The translations under genes were made by a program, and so were the position numbers. A stretch of 64,000 nucleotides of DNA, taken from positions 62,001-126,000 of the forward strand of contig NZ_STGF01000004.1 in NCBI RefSeq assembly GCF_005222705.1, read 5' to 3'. Under the pieces are notes generated by a model. It had not been told where the DNA came from. It did no database searches and saw nothing but the letters and a program-made list of their open reading frames with translations. Position 1 is the first letter of the stretch. Every line of letters begins with the position of its first letter. This stretch comes from Paenibacillus sp. SY21-1 (GTDB lineage: Bacteria > Bacillota > Bacilli > Paenibacillales > Paenibacillaceae). Of this stretch, positions 38,180 through 46,327 are shown in pieces.

Positions 38180-38554
38180 TTGTACAGAGGAAAAACAAGA
38201 TCGCCGTTGGCGGTCGTCCTGTTGACATTTATCACGCTGGGGGTATACGGCTTAGTCTGGATGTACAAGTTTTCCAAGGAGGTTATTATTTACACTGAAG
38301 ATCCGAAGGCGAGCCCGGGACTGGACTTGTTTCTATCGATTATTATTTTCCCGTATATTATCTACTGGTTCTATAAATATGGAAAAATGGTAGACCGTGC
38401 GCAGGAAAAAGCGGGCCAGCCGCCGCGTGAAATGTCCGTCGTTTACGCGATTTTAACGCCTTTTGGCCTGTTTATTATCAACATGGCGCTGATGCAGCTG
38501 GACATGAACGCGATTTGGGAAAAAGACATGAGCGGCCAGCTGACCTTCAGCTAA
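38180..38554 (+). CDS. Small DUF4234-like membrane protein
   Basis: 124 residues; start TTG at 38180 with GGGAGAG seven bases upstream. It has three hydrophobic segments (VVLLTFITLGVYGLVWMY, FLSIIIFPYIIYWFY, YAILTPFGLFIINMALMQ). The GVYGLVWMYKFSKE opening and the LGLDLFLSI-like second helix resemble DUF4234 proteins. Function unknown. It is 40 bases after the exporter permease, on the same strand, so probably in the same transcript. I know of no counterpart in the described ces cluster. Confidence 0.75.
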   Translation: MYRGKTRSPLAVVLLTFITLGVYGLVWMYKFSKEVIIYTEDPKASPGLDLFLSIIIFPYIIYWFYKYGKMVDRAQEKAGQPPREMSVVYAILTPFGLFIINMALMQLDMNAIWEKDMSGQLTFS

Positions 38555-38607
38555 CGCTGCCTTTCTCCTTGTTTTCTTTGGCCTGACACAGGAAATAACT
38601 GCCTCCC

Positions 38608-38631
38608 CTCCATTTTTTTTGTACAATGGAG
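38608..38631. promoter_or_regulatory. Inverted repeat with a possible -10 box before the hydrolase gene
   Basis: CTCCATT and AATGGAG flank ten bases that include a TACAAT (38622-38627), which could be a -10 element; no good -35 is seen. It lies 31 bases before the hydrolase ATG and may mark a separate promoter or operator for the last genes of the cluster. Confidence 0.3.
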
Positions 38632-38661
38632 TTGCAGACTAACTAAAGGGGAGAGTGAATA

Positions 38662-39441
38662 ATGGAATTGTATTACAAGGAATACGGCAATCCGGATGGA
38701 CCGCTCATACTGTTCATACACGGAGGCGGAGTAGGCGGCTGGATGTGGGATAAGCAAGTGGAATACTTTACCGATTATCATTGTATCGTGCCCGATCTGC
38801 CGGAGCAGGGACAGCGTCTTTCGCGCCATCCCTTTTCCATCCAATACAGCGCGCAGAAGCTTATCCAGCTGCTTGAGCAAAAAGGAAAGGACAAACGGCT
38901 CATCGCGATCGGCTTCTCGCTTGGCGCCCAGATCGTGATTCAAATGTTGAGCATGAAGCCTGAGCTGATCGATCAGGCGGTCATCAATAGCGCATCCGTC
39001 CGTCCGCTCCCATTTGCCAAGCCGTTTATCAAGCCCTCTATTCAAATGACGTTTCCGCTTATTAAGAACAAGCTATTTTCCAAATTGCAGGCCAAAGCTC
39101 TTTATATCGACAAAGAGCAATTCGATACGTACTACAAGCAGAGCGTAAACATGAAATCGGATAGTCTGACCCGCATTTTGAAGGAGAGCTTGAGTTACAG
39201 GCTGCCAGCCGGCTTCGCGCAAGCAAGCGGCCGCATATTGGTGACGGCAGGAGCCAAGGAAAAAAGCACGATGCTGAAATCCGTTCATGAAATCGTGCAG
39301 AGCAATCCGAATTGCACGGGAATAGTGCTTGAAGGTGTCGGTCACGGGGCCTCGCTAGCCAATCCTGCCATGTTCAACAAGCTTGTCGACAACTGGCTGC
39401 GCAGCGGGGAGCTCCCGGAGCAGCTGCGGCGGATTCGATAG
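38662..39441 (+). CDS. Alpha/beta hydrolase (CesH-like position)
   Basis: 259 residues with AAGGGGAG before the ATG. It has the alpha/beta hydrolase fold marks: oxyanion region FIHGGGVGGWMWDKQ (about residues 19-33), nucleophile elbow GFSLGAQ (about 91-97), and His in GVGHGASLANP near the C-terminus. The cereulide cluster also carries one alpha/beta hydrolase gene (cesH) of unknown enzymatic role. Whether this one cleaves or edits the depsipeptide, or acts on something else, cannot be seen. The catalytic acid is uncertain. Confidence 0.85.
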   Translation: MELYYKEYGNPDGPLILFIHGGGVGGWMWDKQVEYFTDYHCIVPDLPEQGQRLSRHPFSIQYSAQKLIQLLEQKGKDKRLIAIGFSLGAQIVIQMLSMKPELIDQAVINSASVRPLPFAKPFIKPSIQMTFPLIKNKLFSKLQAKALYIDKEQFDTYYKQSVNMKSDSLTRILKESLSYRLPAGFAQASGRILVTAGAKEKSTMLKSVHEIVQSNPNCTGIVLEGVGHGASLANPAMFNKLVDNWLRSGELPEQLRRIR

Positions 39442-39508
39442 AGCCAGATCCGCTAGGCAGTTGCGTGCGGGAAACACTGCGAATCTGCTGGGAAAGGAGG
39501 GACGGGTT

Positions 39509-40291
39509 TTGAAAAAAGCTGCTCATAATTCTTGGCTGCACTGTCCCAGGCCGAATCCTGATGCAAGGCTCCGCCTCTTTTGCATTCCTTATGCAGGGGG
39601 CAGCGCCACCGCGTATTATAGCTGGGCAGAGCTGCTGCCGGACGAAGTAGAGCTGTACGCTGTGCAGCTGCCGGGAAGAGGCGGGAGGATGCTCGAAGCT
39701 CCGCTCAGGCGTGTCGATGAGGTTGTTGACGGGCTGCTGGAAGCCGTGCAGCCGTTGCTCGACAAGCCTCATGCCTGGTTCGGCCACAGCATGGGAGCGA
39801 TGCTCGCCTATGAACTTGCGCAAAGACTGCAGCAATCGGCTGGTCATGCACCCGTTCATTTATTTGTTTCTTCTTTTCGAGCGGCGCACTTGCAGACCGG
39901 AAATGCCGGAAGGCATTTATTGAACGATACAGAGCTAAAGGCTTTGCTCAGAGAGCTGAACGGGACGCCGGAAGCGCTGCTGGACAATGACGAGCTCATG
40001 GAGATGCTGCTGCCGGTTATCCGAGCGGATCTGCAGCTCTGCGACATGTATGTTTGTGAACGTGCGGAGTCTCTCCGCTGCGGAATAACGGCTTTTGGCG
40101 GCGAGTCGGACGCTGGCGTTTCCGGGCAGGATTTGTCCGCATGGCGCGAGCTGACAGAGGGAACCTTCACGCAGCACATGTTCCAAGGCGATCATTTCTA
40201 TCTGCAGTCTTGCGAAAGACAGCTGATAGCCCGAATAAACGAAATCATTGAGCGAATGATGAGTCCGCGACCGGCAGGCCAACGCGCCTGA
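39509..40291 (+). CDS. Type II thioesterase (CesT/GrsT-like)
   Basis: The chosen start is TTG at 39509 with AAAGGAGGG ten bases before; 260 residues, the normal length, while a longer frame would overlap the hydrolase gene. Motifs: LFCIPYAGGSATAYYSW (about 25-41), VQLPGRGGRM, the nucleophile elbow FGHSMGAM (about residue 95) and the His in FQGDHFYL. Such enzymes free carrier domains blocked by wrong or acetyl groups and restore NRPS throughput. It follows the hydrolase gene by 67 bases. Confidence 0.92.
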   Translation: MKKAAHNSWLHCPRPNPDARLRLFCIPYAGGSATAYYSWAELLPDEVELYAVQLPGRGGRMLEAPLRRVDEVVDGLLEAVQPLLDKPHAWFGHSMGAMLAYELAQRLQQSAGHAPVHLFVSSFRAAHLQTGNAGRHLLNDTELKALLRELNGTPEALLDNDELMEMLLPVIRADLQLCDMYVCERAESLRCGITAFGGESDAGVSGQDLSAWRELTEGTFTQHMFQGDHFYLQSCERQLIARINEIIERMMSPRPAGQRA

Positions 40292-40299
40292 ATGCCCGC

Positions 40300-40983
40300 T
40301 TATTCAAAGCAGCGCCTGATGAGCGCATCCGGCTCGATAAACACGACTTGCTCGGCCGCAAGGCTTGCTGCCGAGCATACGGCGACCGGATAATTTCCGT
40401 CTAGCCGGAAGGTGGCAAAATGCCAGCGACGGCCGTCGATAACGCTTTCCGTTATAATTTTCCCATCCGCTACCGTGCTAAAGCTGTCCAGCGGATGCGA
40501 TAGACCCATTCCCAGCGCTTTGATATAGCTCTCCTTGGCGGTCCAAACGGAAAAAAAACGCTCTTGCTGCCTGACGGCATCCTTCGCATCGACGATAAAC
40601 GCATATTCGGCGGGGGCAAAAAAATGCTTGGCCGTATCCAGGTCGGCTTTTGTTATTTGCTCGACATCGATGCCGACCGGCGCATCGGAGATCGCGCATA
40701 CGACCCATTCCCCGGAATGGGAAATATTATAATCCAACCGTATGGCGGCATCCGCAATTGACGGCTTGCCATATGGGCCGGCCGCAAAGCTGATTTCCCG
40801 GAACGGGACAGAGGAAGCGTCAGAGGCCAGCTTGCGGATCAGCATTTGTCCGATTAAACCTCTGATGCGGTCTTCTGCCTTTACGTATTTGAGGAGCCGC
40901 TCACAGCCCGGAATATGATGCAGCAGCTCTTCCAGACGCGACAGCGGAAAACTTTTGATCGAAACCGCATAGATTTGCAACAT
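40300..40983 (-). CDS. Sfp-type 4'-phosphopantetheinyl transferase (CesP-like)
   Basis: 227 residues, convergent with the thioesterase gene, only eight bases between the stops. It has the Sfp signatures VGIDVEQI (about residue 107, Mg/CoA binding) and FSVWTAKESYIKALGMGL (about 146-163), plus RLDYNISHSG. It activates the four carrier domains of the synthetases by attaching phosphopantetheine. It carries its own promoter on the minus strand, possibly the TATACT within the palindrome at 41081-41090. Genome-wide Sfp function is also possible. Confidence 0.93.
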   Translation of the reverse strand: MLQIYAVSIKSFPLSRLEELLHHIPGCERLLKYVKAEDRIRGLIGQMLIRKLASDASSVPFREISFAAGPYGKPSIADAAIRLDYNISHSGEWVVCAISDAPVGIDVEQITKADLDTAKHFFAPAEYAFIVDAKDAVRQQERFFSVWTAKESYIKALGMGLSHPLDSFSTVADGKIITESVIDGRRWHFATFRLDGNYPVAVCSAASLAAEQVVFIEPDALIRRCFE

Positions 40984-41082
40984 TTTGACTTTCTCCTGCT
41001 CCTGGTAGAATAGAATCGATTTAGGCTAGAGATTGAAATACATATGATTTTAACGCGCCTTCTGGAGCATTTCCAATAATAG

Positions 41083-41160
41083 TATACTATAGGCTCATAA
41101 GCCGCGGAACAGGAGAAGGAGGCATGGTCTGATCAAAGACAAGCCTTCTTGCTTTTTTAT
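41083..41160 (+). other. Possible short transcript: -10 box followed by a terminator hairpin
   Basis: TATACT at 41083-41088, then a hairpin at 41114-41149 (AGAAGG with CCTTCT, inner GTCT with AGAC) followed by GCTTTTTT. No gene lies between, so either a small RNA of about 65 bases or a terminated leader is possible. The -35 is poor and the TATACT palindrome could equally serve the divergent transferase gene. The rest of 40984-41462 shows no supported gene. Confidence 0.25.
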
Positions 41161-41423
41161 GAGCAAGACGAGTCCCAATTTCCTGATCCAACAGCTCCCG
41201 TAAATTTCCGGAGGGCATGAAGCATGGCCTGCCGATGGGCTTCAAGGCTATTTGGACAATCGTAGATTTTGTATTGCTTTTAGTTGTTTTCCTGAATGTT
41301 CCTGTCAGATTGGACGTCCTATAATTGAGCTTGTGAAACGCTTCCATTTCTGTTTCAGACGCTGTACAACGTCGGCTGAAGCGAACAGACTGCGAGCCTA
41401 TACAGAATGAATAGGGCTTGTAC

Positions 41424-41438
41424 TAACGGGTAGCGTTA
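41424..41438. promoter_or_regulatory. TAACG-N5-CGTTA inverted repeat upstream of the GH53 gene
   Basis: A five-base inverted repeat with a five-base spacer located 25 bases before the ATG, just ahead of the GAGGGAGG site. It resembles a LacI-family half-site pair. Operator function is only inferred. Confidence 0.3.
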
Positions 41439-41462
41439 ACAAATCAATGAGGGAGGCTATAC

Positions 41463-44400
41463 ATGAGCGACACATGGTCTTATACCAAACGATCTTGGAG
41501 CAGACCGCTCGCGATTCTGCTCGCGGCGGTTCTGGCAATATGCAGCGTCACAGTTTCGCCCGGAAGGTCGGCTGCTGCAACGAACGAACTTCTTAGTACG
41601 AACAACTTGACGGTCAACGGTGAAATTGCGGAATGGACGCTCGACGGCGCCAGACCAGCGACCTTGGGAGACGGCAGCGCTTCCGGCGGGCTCGATTATT
41701 GGGACAGCAATCCGATCGACCTGACGATTACACATGAAATAACAGGACTCCCGGCGGGCACGTACACGATGACCGCGAAGACTTACGGGGATAAAGGGGA
41801 ACCGGCCGGCGGCTCGGTCATGTTCGCCACGAGCGGCGGCCAGACCAAGTCGACTCCGATTACGTACGTCGGCAGCGCTTGGGGAAGTCCACGCACGTTA
41901 ACGCTGGGGGACGTCATTGTGGGGGAAGACGGCATCGCGACGCTTGGGTTTACGCTAAAGTCGACGGGCGAGCATTACGGTTACCTTGACGAGGTGACAT
42001 TTGCATTGCCGACGACCTCCGAAAAGTTGAAAACGATGCCGGCGAGCGCAAACCTGCGGCCTGGGAAGACGCAGCAGATCGCTTATTCGTTTCCAGAGGG
42101 AACGGTAGCGAATGTCACCTACTCCAGCGATAATCCGTTGGTAGCAACGGTAGACGCGAGCGGTCTCGTTACTGCATCCGGTAACGGTCAGACGACGATT
42201 CATGTCGCGCTTTCCACGGATGACGGCCTAGAGCTGAAAGGCAGGACGGATATTTTCGTATCCGGAACGATGCAGCAGTTGGGCCATGCGCCGCTCTACG
42301 TGAAGCCGGTGCCGGAGCTGCAGGGAGGCAAGCGTCAGGAGTTCATTATGGGCGCCGACATATCGACGGTGCTGGAAATACAGAAGTCAGGGAAAAAATA
42401 CTATGATCTGAATGGCGTAGAGAAGCCGCTGATGCAGATTTTGAAAGAAAACGGTGTCAACTGGATCAGGCTCCGCGTATGGAACGATCCAAAGGACCCG
42501 CAAGGCAACTGGTACGGAGGCGGCAACACGGATAAAGCAAGCGTCATCGAGATGAGCAAGCAGGCAAAGGCAGCCGGCTTAAAGGTGCTCGTCGATTTCC
42601 ACTATAGCGACTTCTGGGCAGACCCCGGCCGTCAAACCATGCCGAAGGCATGGGTCGGCCTCGACGAAGCCGCGTTGAAGCAAGCCGTGTACGATTACAC
42701 TTACGACGTGGTGAGCGCGCTCTCAGACAATGACGCCATTCCGGATATGGTGCAGATCGGCAACGAGATCAATAACGGCATGCTGTGGCCGCTCGGCCGT
42801 ACGCCGGCTGACGCCAAGAAATATATTGAAAGCGGGATCGCTGCGGTGCGTGCCGTTGAAACGGAAAAAGACAGCTCGCGCATTGGAATTATGATCCACC
42901 GCGCGAATCCGAACAACGGCGTTGAGGCGCTGACCGGCTTCTATGACAACTACGCCGATCTGGATTACGATGTGATCGGGCTATCGTACTATCCGTTTTG
43001 GCATGGTACTTTCGAGAATATTAAGGATGTCATGAACAACCTTTCCGCGACATTCGATAGAGATGTCGTCATTGCGGAGACCTCCCATGGCTTTACGGTC
43101 GAAGACGCGCCGAACAACGGACCTCCGGGTCAAGTGTTTAACGCGGATCTGGCACAAGTGGCTGGCTATACCGCAAGCGTAGCGGGACAAGCTTCGGCTG
43201 TTCGCGACGTCATCGCCGCCGTCGCAGAAGTGCCGGACGACAGAGGCATGGGCATCTTCTACTGGGAGCCGGCATGGCTGCCAGGTGCCGATACCGGTTG
43301 GGCAACGAAGCAGGCGGGAACTTATCATGATGAGGAGATCACGGCGGACGGAGGCAGCGGCTGGGCGAATCAAGGGATGTTCAACTACTTCGGCGAAGCG
43401 CTTCCATCCATTAAAGTTTTTAAACTTGTAAAGGCTTCGGACGATGAATACGAGCAGCCGGCAATCGTGGAAATACCGAACCTGACGATTGCGACCAGCG
43501 AAGGCACAAATGTACCGCTCCCAGAGACGGCGAGGGTGCTGATGGCGGATGGCGCTTACCGGAATATCCCGGTAACCGCATGGACGCCAAGCGCTTATGA
43601 TTTTAATAAAGCGGGCTCTTACCAGGCTGTCGGTACATTGCAGGGCGGTGAGACGGTTGAGGCGGTCATCACGGTCGGTCCTAAAAACTACGTCGTCAAC
43701 CCGAGCATTGAAAGCGAGGACATGAGCGCGTGGACGTTGCAGAATAGCAATCGAAGCCCTGAGGCGGCAAGCGCAGGAGCTTACTCGATTCATTTCTGGA
43801 ATCAAGCTTTGGTATCGGTGAAGCAGACCGTTACGAATTTGCCGGACGGAACATACCGGTTGTCGATGCGCTCCCGCATCGGCGTTAATGCGGATGCGAT
43901 CGGCGAAATCTATATGTATGCCGTTGCGGGGGATGTACGCAAGCAGACAGAGCTGAAGGCTTCGGGCTGGAGCACGTGGAACTTGAACGTTATCTCCGGC
44001 ATCGAGGTGCGCAATGGAATCGCGGAAATTGGCGTAGTCGTGAAGGACGCCTTTAATGCGGGCGGCGATTTCGACGAATGGGAGCTGGTACGGACAGGCA
44101 ATCTGCCAGGCACTGACTCGTCAGGCGAACCTGGTACGGGCCAGACATCGGTCCCTCCGGCGGAACAGCCGCATCGGAAAATCGTGACGAATCCGCAAGC
44201 GAACGCAGATGGCAAGATTGTCGTCTCGATCGCAAGCGGCGTGACACAAGTATTGCTTCCGGCGAATGCGGCGGCGATTGACGGCAAGAACGCGCTCATC
44301 GTTGAACGAGAGGGCGTTGCCGTCGAAATTCCGGGCGTAGTTCTTCAGGAGCTGCAAACGCTCGCGGACGGCAAGCTTGATGGCGCGCAGATCGCACTTG

Positions 44401-45263
44401 GCGTATCGGCGCTCTCTACAGAGGAGTTCAAAGCCTTGCTTGACTCTGCGAAGCGCAAAAGCGGCGCAGAATTGGCGGCCGCCGGTCAAACCTACCGATT
44501 CGAGCTGTCGCTCGTAGACAAGAATGGAAAGTCAACGCCGCTTCGGGAGTTTAAAGCGCCGGTTGCGCTGCGTCTGAACGTTGACAAGGATGCACATTCG
44601 GACTTGCTCGGCATCTACTACATTGCAGAGGACGGGACGCTGGAATATGTGGGCGGAACGCTCTCGGACGTTGCGCTTGAAGCGCAAGTAAACCACTTCA
44701 GCACGTATGCGGTTTTGGAATACCACAAGATTTTTGCTGACGTGGACGCCAGCTATTGGGCGCATGATTACATTCAATCGTTGGCGGCGAAACATGTCGT
44801 TAAGGGGATAAACGCCACGTCATTTGCGCCGGAGAAGATCGTGACGCGTGCCGAGTTCGCCGCTCTGCTGACTCGCGCCCTTGGTCTGAAAGCAGAAGGG
44901 AAGGCGCCGTTTAAGGACGTGAATGCGGGCGATTGGTACGCGGAAGAAGTAACGGCAGCTTACGAAGCGGGCCTTGTAAAGGGACGCGGTGGCGATCGTT
45001 TTGATCCGAATGCTCCGATTTCCCGACAAGAAATGGCTTCCATGGCGATCAAGGCTTACGAGCTCCGCACAGATCATAAAGCATCTTCTGCTGGTGCGGC
45101 AGGCTTCGCTGATGCGGAACTGATCGATGCCTGGGCATTGCCAGCCGCACAAGCGGCACAGGTTCTCGGTCTGATCAACGGCAAAGCGCAAGGCAAGTTC
45201 GATCCGCATGGTTATGCAACGCGTGCGGAAAGCGCTAAGGTCATCGCGCTTCTGCTGAAGTAA
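41463..45263 (+). CDS. SLH-anchored GH53 endo-beta-1,4-galactanase
   Basis: 1266 residues. Order: signal peptide (1-40, LAILLAAVLAICSVTV core, cut near SAAA); a beta domain, likely carbohydrate-binding (45-180); a bacterial Ig-like domain (189-265, YSSDNPLVATVDASGLVTA); the GH53 catalytic barrel (290-653) with WIRLRVWNDP, VDFHYSDFWADP, acid/base Glu about 435 in GNEINNG and nucleophile Glu about 539 in IAETSHGF; a sugar-binding-like domain (740-870); a linker domain; and three SLH repeats (1089-1266, TRAEFAALLTRAL, SRQEMASMAIKAY, TRAESAKVIALLL). It should cut arabinogalactan/galactan side chains of pectin while held on the cell wall by the SLH repeats. GAGGGAGG precedes the ATG. It stands as its own unit with a downstream terminator. 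Confidence 0.92.
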   Translation: MSDTWSYTKRSWSRPLAILLAAVLAICSVTVSPGRSAAATNELLSTNNLTVNGEIAEWTLDGARPATLGDGSASGGLDYWDSNPIDLTITHEITGLPAGTYTMTAKTYGDKGEPAGGSVMFATSGGQTKSTPITYVGSAWGSPRTLTLGDVIVGEDGIATLGFTLKSTGEHYGYLDEVTFALPTTSEKLKTMPASANLRPGKTQQIAYSFPEGTVANVTYSSDNPLVATVDASGLVTASGNGQTTIHVALSTDDGLELKGRTDIFVSGTMQQLGHAPLYVKPVPELQGGKRQEFIMGADISTVLEIQKSGKKYYDLNGVEKPLMQILKENGVNWIRLRVWNDPKDPQGNWYGGGNTDKASVIEMSKQAKAAGLKVLVDFHYSDFWADPGRQTMPKAWVGLDEAALKQAVYDYTYDVVSALSDNDAIPDMVQIGNEINNGMLWPLGRTPADAKKYIESGIAAVRAVETEKDSSRIGIMIHRANPNNGVEALTGFYDNYADLDYDVIGLSYYPFWHGTFENIKDVMNNLSATFDRDVVIAETSHGFTVEDAPNNGPPGQVFNADLAQVAGYTASVAGQASAVRDVIAAVAEVPDDRGMGIFYWEPAWLPGADTGWATKQAGTYHDEEITADGGSGWANQGMFNYFGEALPSIKVFKLVKASDDEYEQPAIVEIPNLTIATSEGTNVPLPETARVLMADGAYRNIPVTAWTPSAYDFNKAGSYQAVGTLQGGETVEAVITVGPKNYVVNPSIESEDMSAWTLQNSNRSPEAASAGAYSIHFWNQALVSVKQTVTNLPDGTYRLSMRSRIGVNADAIGEIYMYAVAGDVRKQTELKASGWSTWNLNVISGIEVRNGIAEIGVVVKDAFNAGGDFDEWELVRTGNLPGTDSSGEPGTGQTSVPPAEQPHRKIVTNPQANADGKIVVSIASGVTQVLLPANAAAIDGKNALIVEREGVAVEIPGVVLQELQTLADGKLDGAQIALGVSALSTEEFKALLDSAKRKSGAELAAAGQTYRFELSLVDKNGKSTPLREFKAPVALRLNVDKDAHSDLLGIYYIAEDGTLEYVGGTLSDVALEAQVNHFSTYAVLEYHKIFADVDASYWAHDYIQSLAAKHVVKGINATSFAPEKIVTRAEFAALLTRALGLKAEGKAPFKDVNAGDWYAEEVTAAYEAGLVKGRGGDRFDPNAPISRQEMASMAIKAYELRTDHKASSAGAAGFADAELIDAWALPAAQAAQVLGLINGKAQGKFDPHGYATRAESAKVIALLLK

Positions 45264-45353
45264 TAAAGCGGAAGGCTAAAAACCATGACTAGCCAGGCAA
45301 GCTGGCACAACTAATCGCTATGAATCTAGCGAAAACGATTTATGTTTCAAGGG

Positions 45354-45394
45354 AACCCATGATGTATCTTATGGATGCATCATGGGTTTTTTAT
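45354..45394 (+). terminator. Terminator after the GH53 gene
   Basis: Perfect 11-bp stem (AACCCATGATG with CATCATGGGTT), loop of 13, followed by TTTTTT. It lies 90 bases past the stop. Confidence 0.85.
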
Positions 45395-45549
45395 GCATAT
45401 TTCGAGGGAGTGGCCCAGTTTTTTTGCCGTGTATTTATTTGCAGCGCTGTGAACGTCGGCTGATTGCCCGAACAGCGAAATGACATAGTTTTGGGTGAGC
45501 CAGGCAGACCAGCGCACATGAAAGCATACCCGAAGCCGCGCCAGGTTAA

Positions 45550-45567
45550 AATGATGTTAACATCATT
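45550..45567. promoter_or_regulatory. Perfect 18-bp palindrome upstream of the mtlA remnant
   Basis: AATGATGTTAACATCATT is its own reverse complement. It lies about 90 bases before the mtlA start and is a candidate operator for a dimeric regulator, perhaps left over from the intact mannitol locus. Confidence 0.5.
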
Positions 45568-45592
45568 GATGACGAAAGGGGATTTTCATTTC

Positions 45593-45629
45593 GTTGATAT
45601 TGAAAGCGCTTTTGCATTACGATATCAAC
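45593..45629 (+). promoter_or_regulatory. cre-like site within an 8-bp inverted repeat
   Basis: TGAAAGCGCTTTTG (45601-45614) matches the catabolite-responsive element TGAAANCGNTNNCA except at the last two positions and is flanked by GTTGATAT and ATATCAAC (45593-45600, 45622-45629). CcpA control of a PTS gene would be normal. The rest of 45264-45656 has no supported gene. Confidence 0.45.
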
Positions 45630-45656
45630 ATGAACTGACTAAGGGAGGTTATCCTA

Positions 45657-46220
45657 ATGAGTGAGGTTGCTGCCCAAAAGCAATCCCCCGGAGGGTTCCG
45701 TGTCAAGGTGCAAAGCTTCGGACGGTTCCTTGGCGGTATGGTGATGCCCAATATTGGAGCTTTTATCGCTTGGGGCTTGATTACGGCTTTATTTATTCCA
45801 ACCGGCTGGATTCCTAATGAATATTTGGCTAAGCTTGTTGACCCGATGATTACCTATTTGCTGCCTCTTCTGATCGGCTATACAGGCGGTACGATGATTC
45901 ATGGCACACGCGGCGGCGTCATTGGCGCGGTTACGACCATGGGCGTTATTATCGGCACGGATATTACGATGTTTCTTGGCGCCATGATTGTTGGTCCGTT
46001 TGCGGCTTGGGTGCTGAAGCAATTCGATAAAGCCATCGAAGGAAAAATAAAGTCCGGTTTTGAAATGCTGATCAACAATTTTTCATCCGGCATCATCGGC
46101 GGCCTGCTGCCGATTTTTGCCGCTATTCTCGTCTCCACTGCCGTATCCTTCTTTATCGAAGCTTTGCTTCATGACAGAGACGTAAATGCGGCTCAAAACC
46201 TTCTGAAACTAGCCATGTAA
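45657..46220 (+). pseudogene. mtlA: Mannitol PTS EIIC remnant (mtlA) with internal deletion
   Basis: 187 residues with AAGGGAGG before the ATG. Residues 1-150 match the N-terminus of mannitol-specific EIICB closely ([63 protein letters not shown]). Then the frame jumps to [22 protein letters not shown] sequence, which in intact MtlA is the last helix of EIIC some 160 residues later, and ends 25 residues on. Most of EIIC and the whole phosphocysteine EIIB domain are lost, so it cannot transport mannitol. The deletion is in frame. The ribosome site and cre-like element are still present, so the decay looks recent. Confidence 0.75.
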
Positions 46221-46327
46221 ATATGGCAACCTATGGGTTAGGGACTAACCTGTAAGCTTGGGTAAACTTAGAACAGTAGCTCTATTGACCAAGAAGCAAC
46301 CACCTCTTAGGTGGTTGGTAGTTCACG
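46221..46327 (+). mobile_element. IS200/IS605-type right-end (omega-RNA-like) remnant
   Basis: The stretch directly after the mtlA stop holds hairpins GGTTAG/CTAACC (around 46240) and AACCACCT/AGGTGGTT with a CTT loop (46299-46317), then TGGTAGTTCAC. The words TTAGAACAGTAGCTC and GACCAAGAAGC followed by a short perfect hairpin are, from memory, what is found at the 3' end of tnpB genes of IS200/IS605 elements, where the guide RNA scaffold lies. No tnpA or tnpB is here, so this would be a solo end. It fills exactly the gap between the mtlA remnant and the HPr start codon. Confidence 0.45.

Noticed and set aside
41087..41347. Minus-strand open frame of 86 residues before the GH53 gene
   Set aside because: No ribosome site, no recognisable family, and it runs through a terminator-like hairpin.
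41349..41366. cre-like TGTGAAACGCTTCCAT before the GH53 gene
   Set aside because: The core is one base short of the catabolite-responsive element consensus, so the match fails in register.
45464..45664. Plus-strand open frame of 66 residues upstream of mtlA
   Set aside because: It covers the palindrome and cre-like site, lacks a ribosome site and overlaps the mtlA start.
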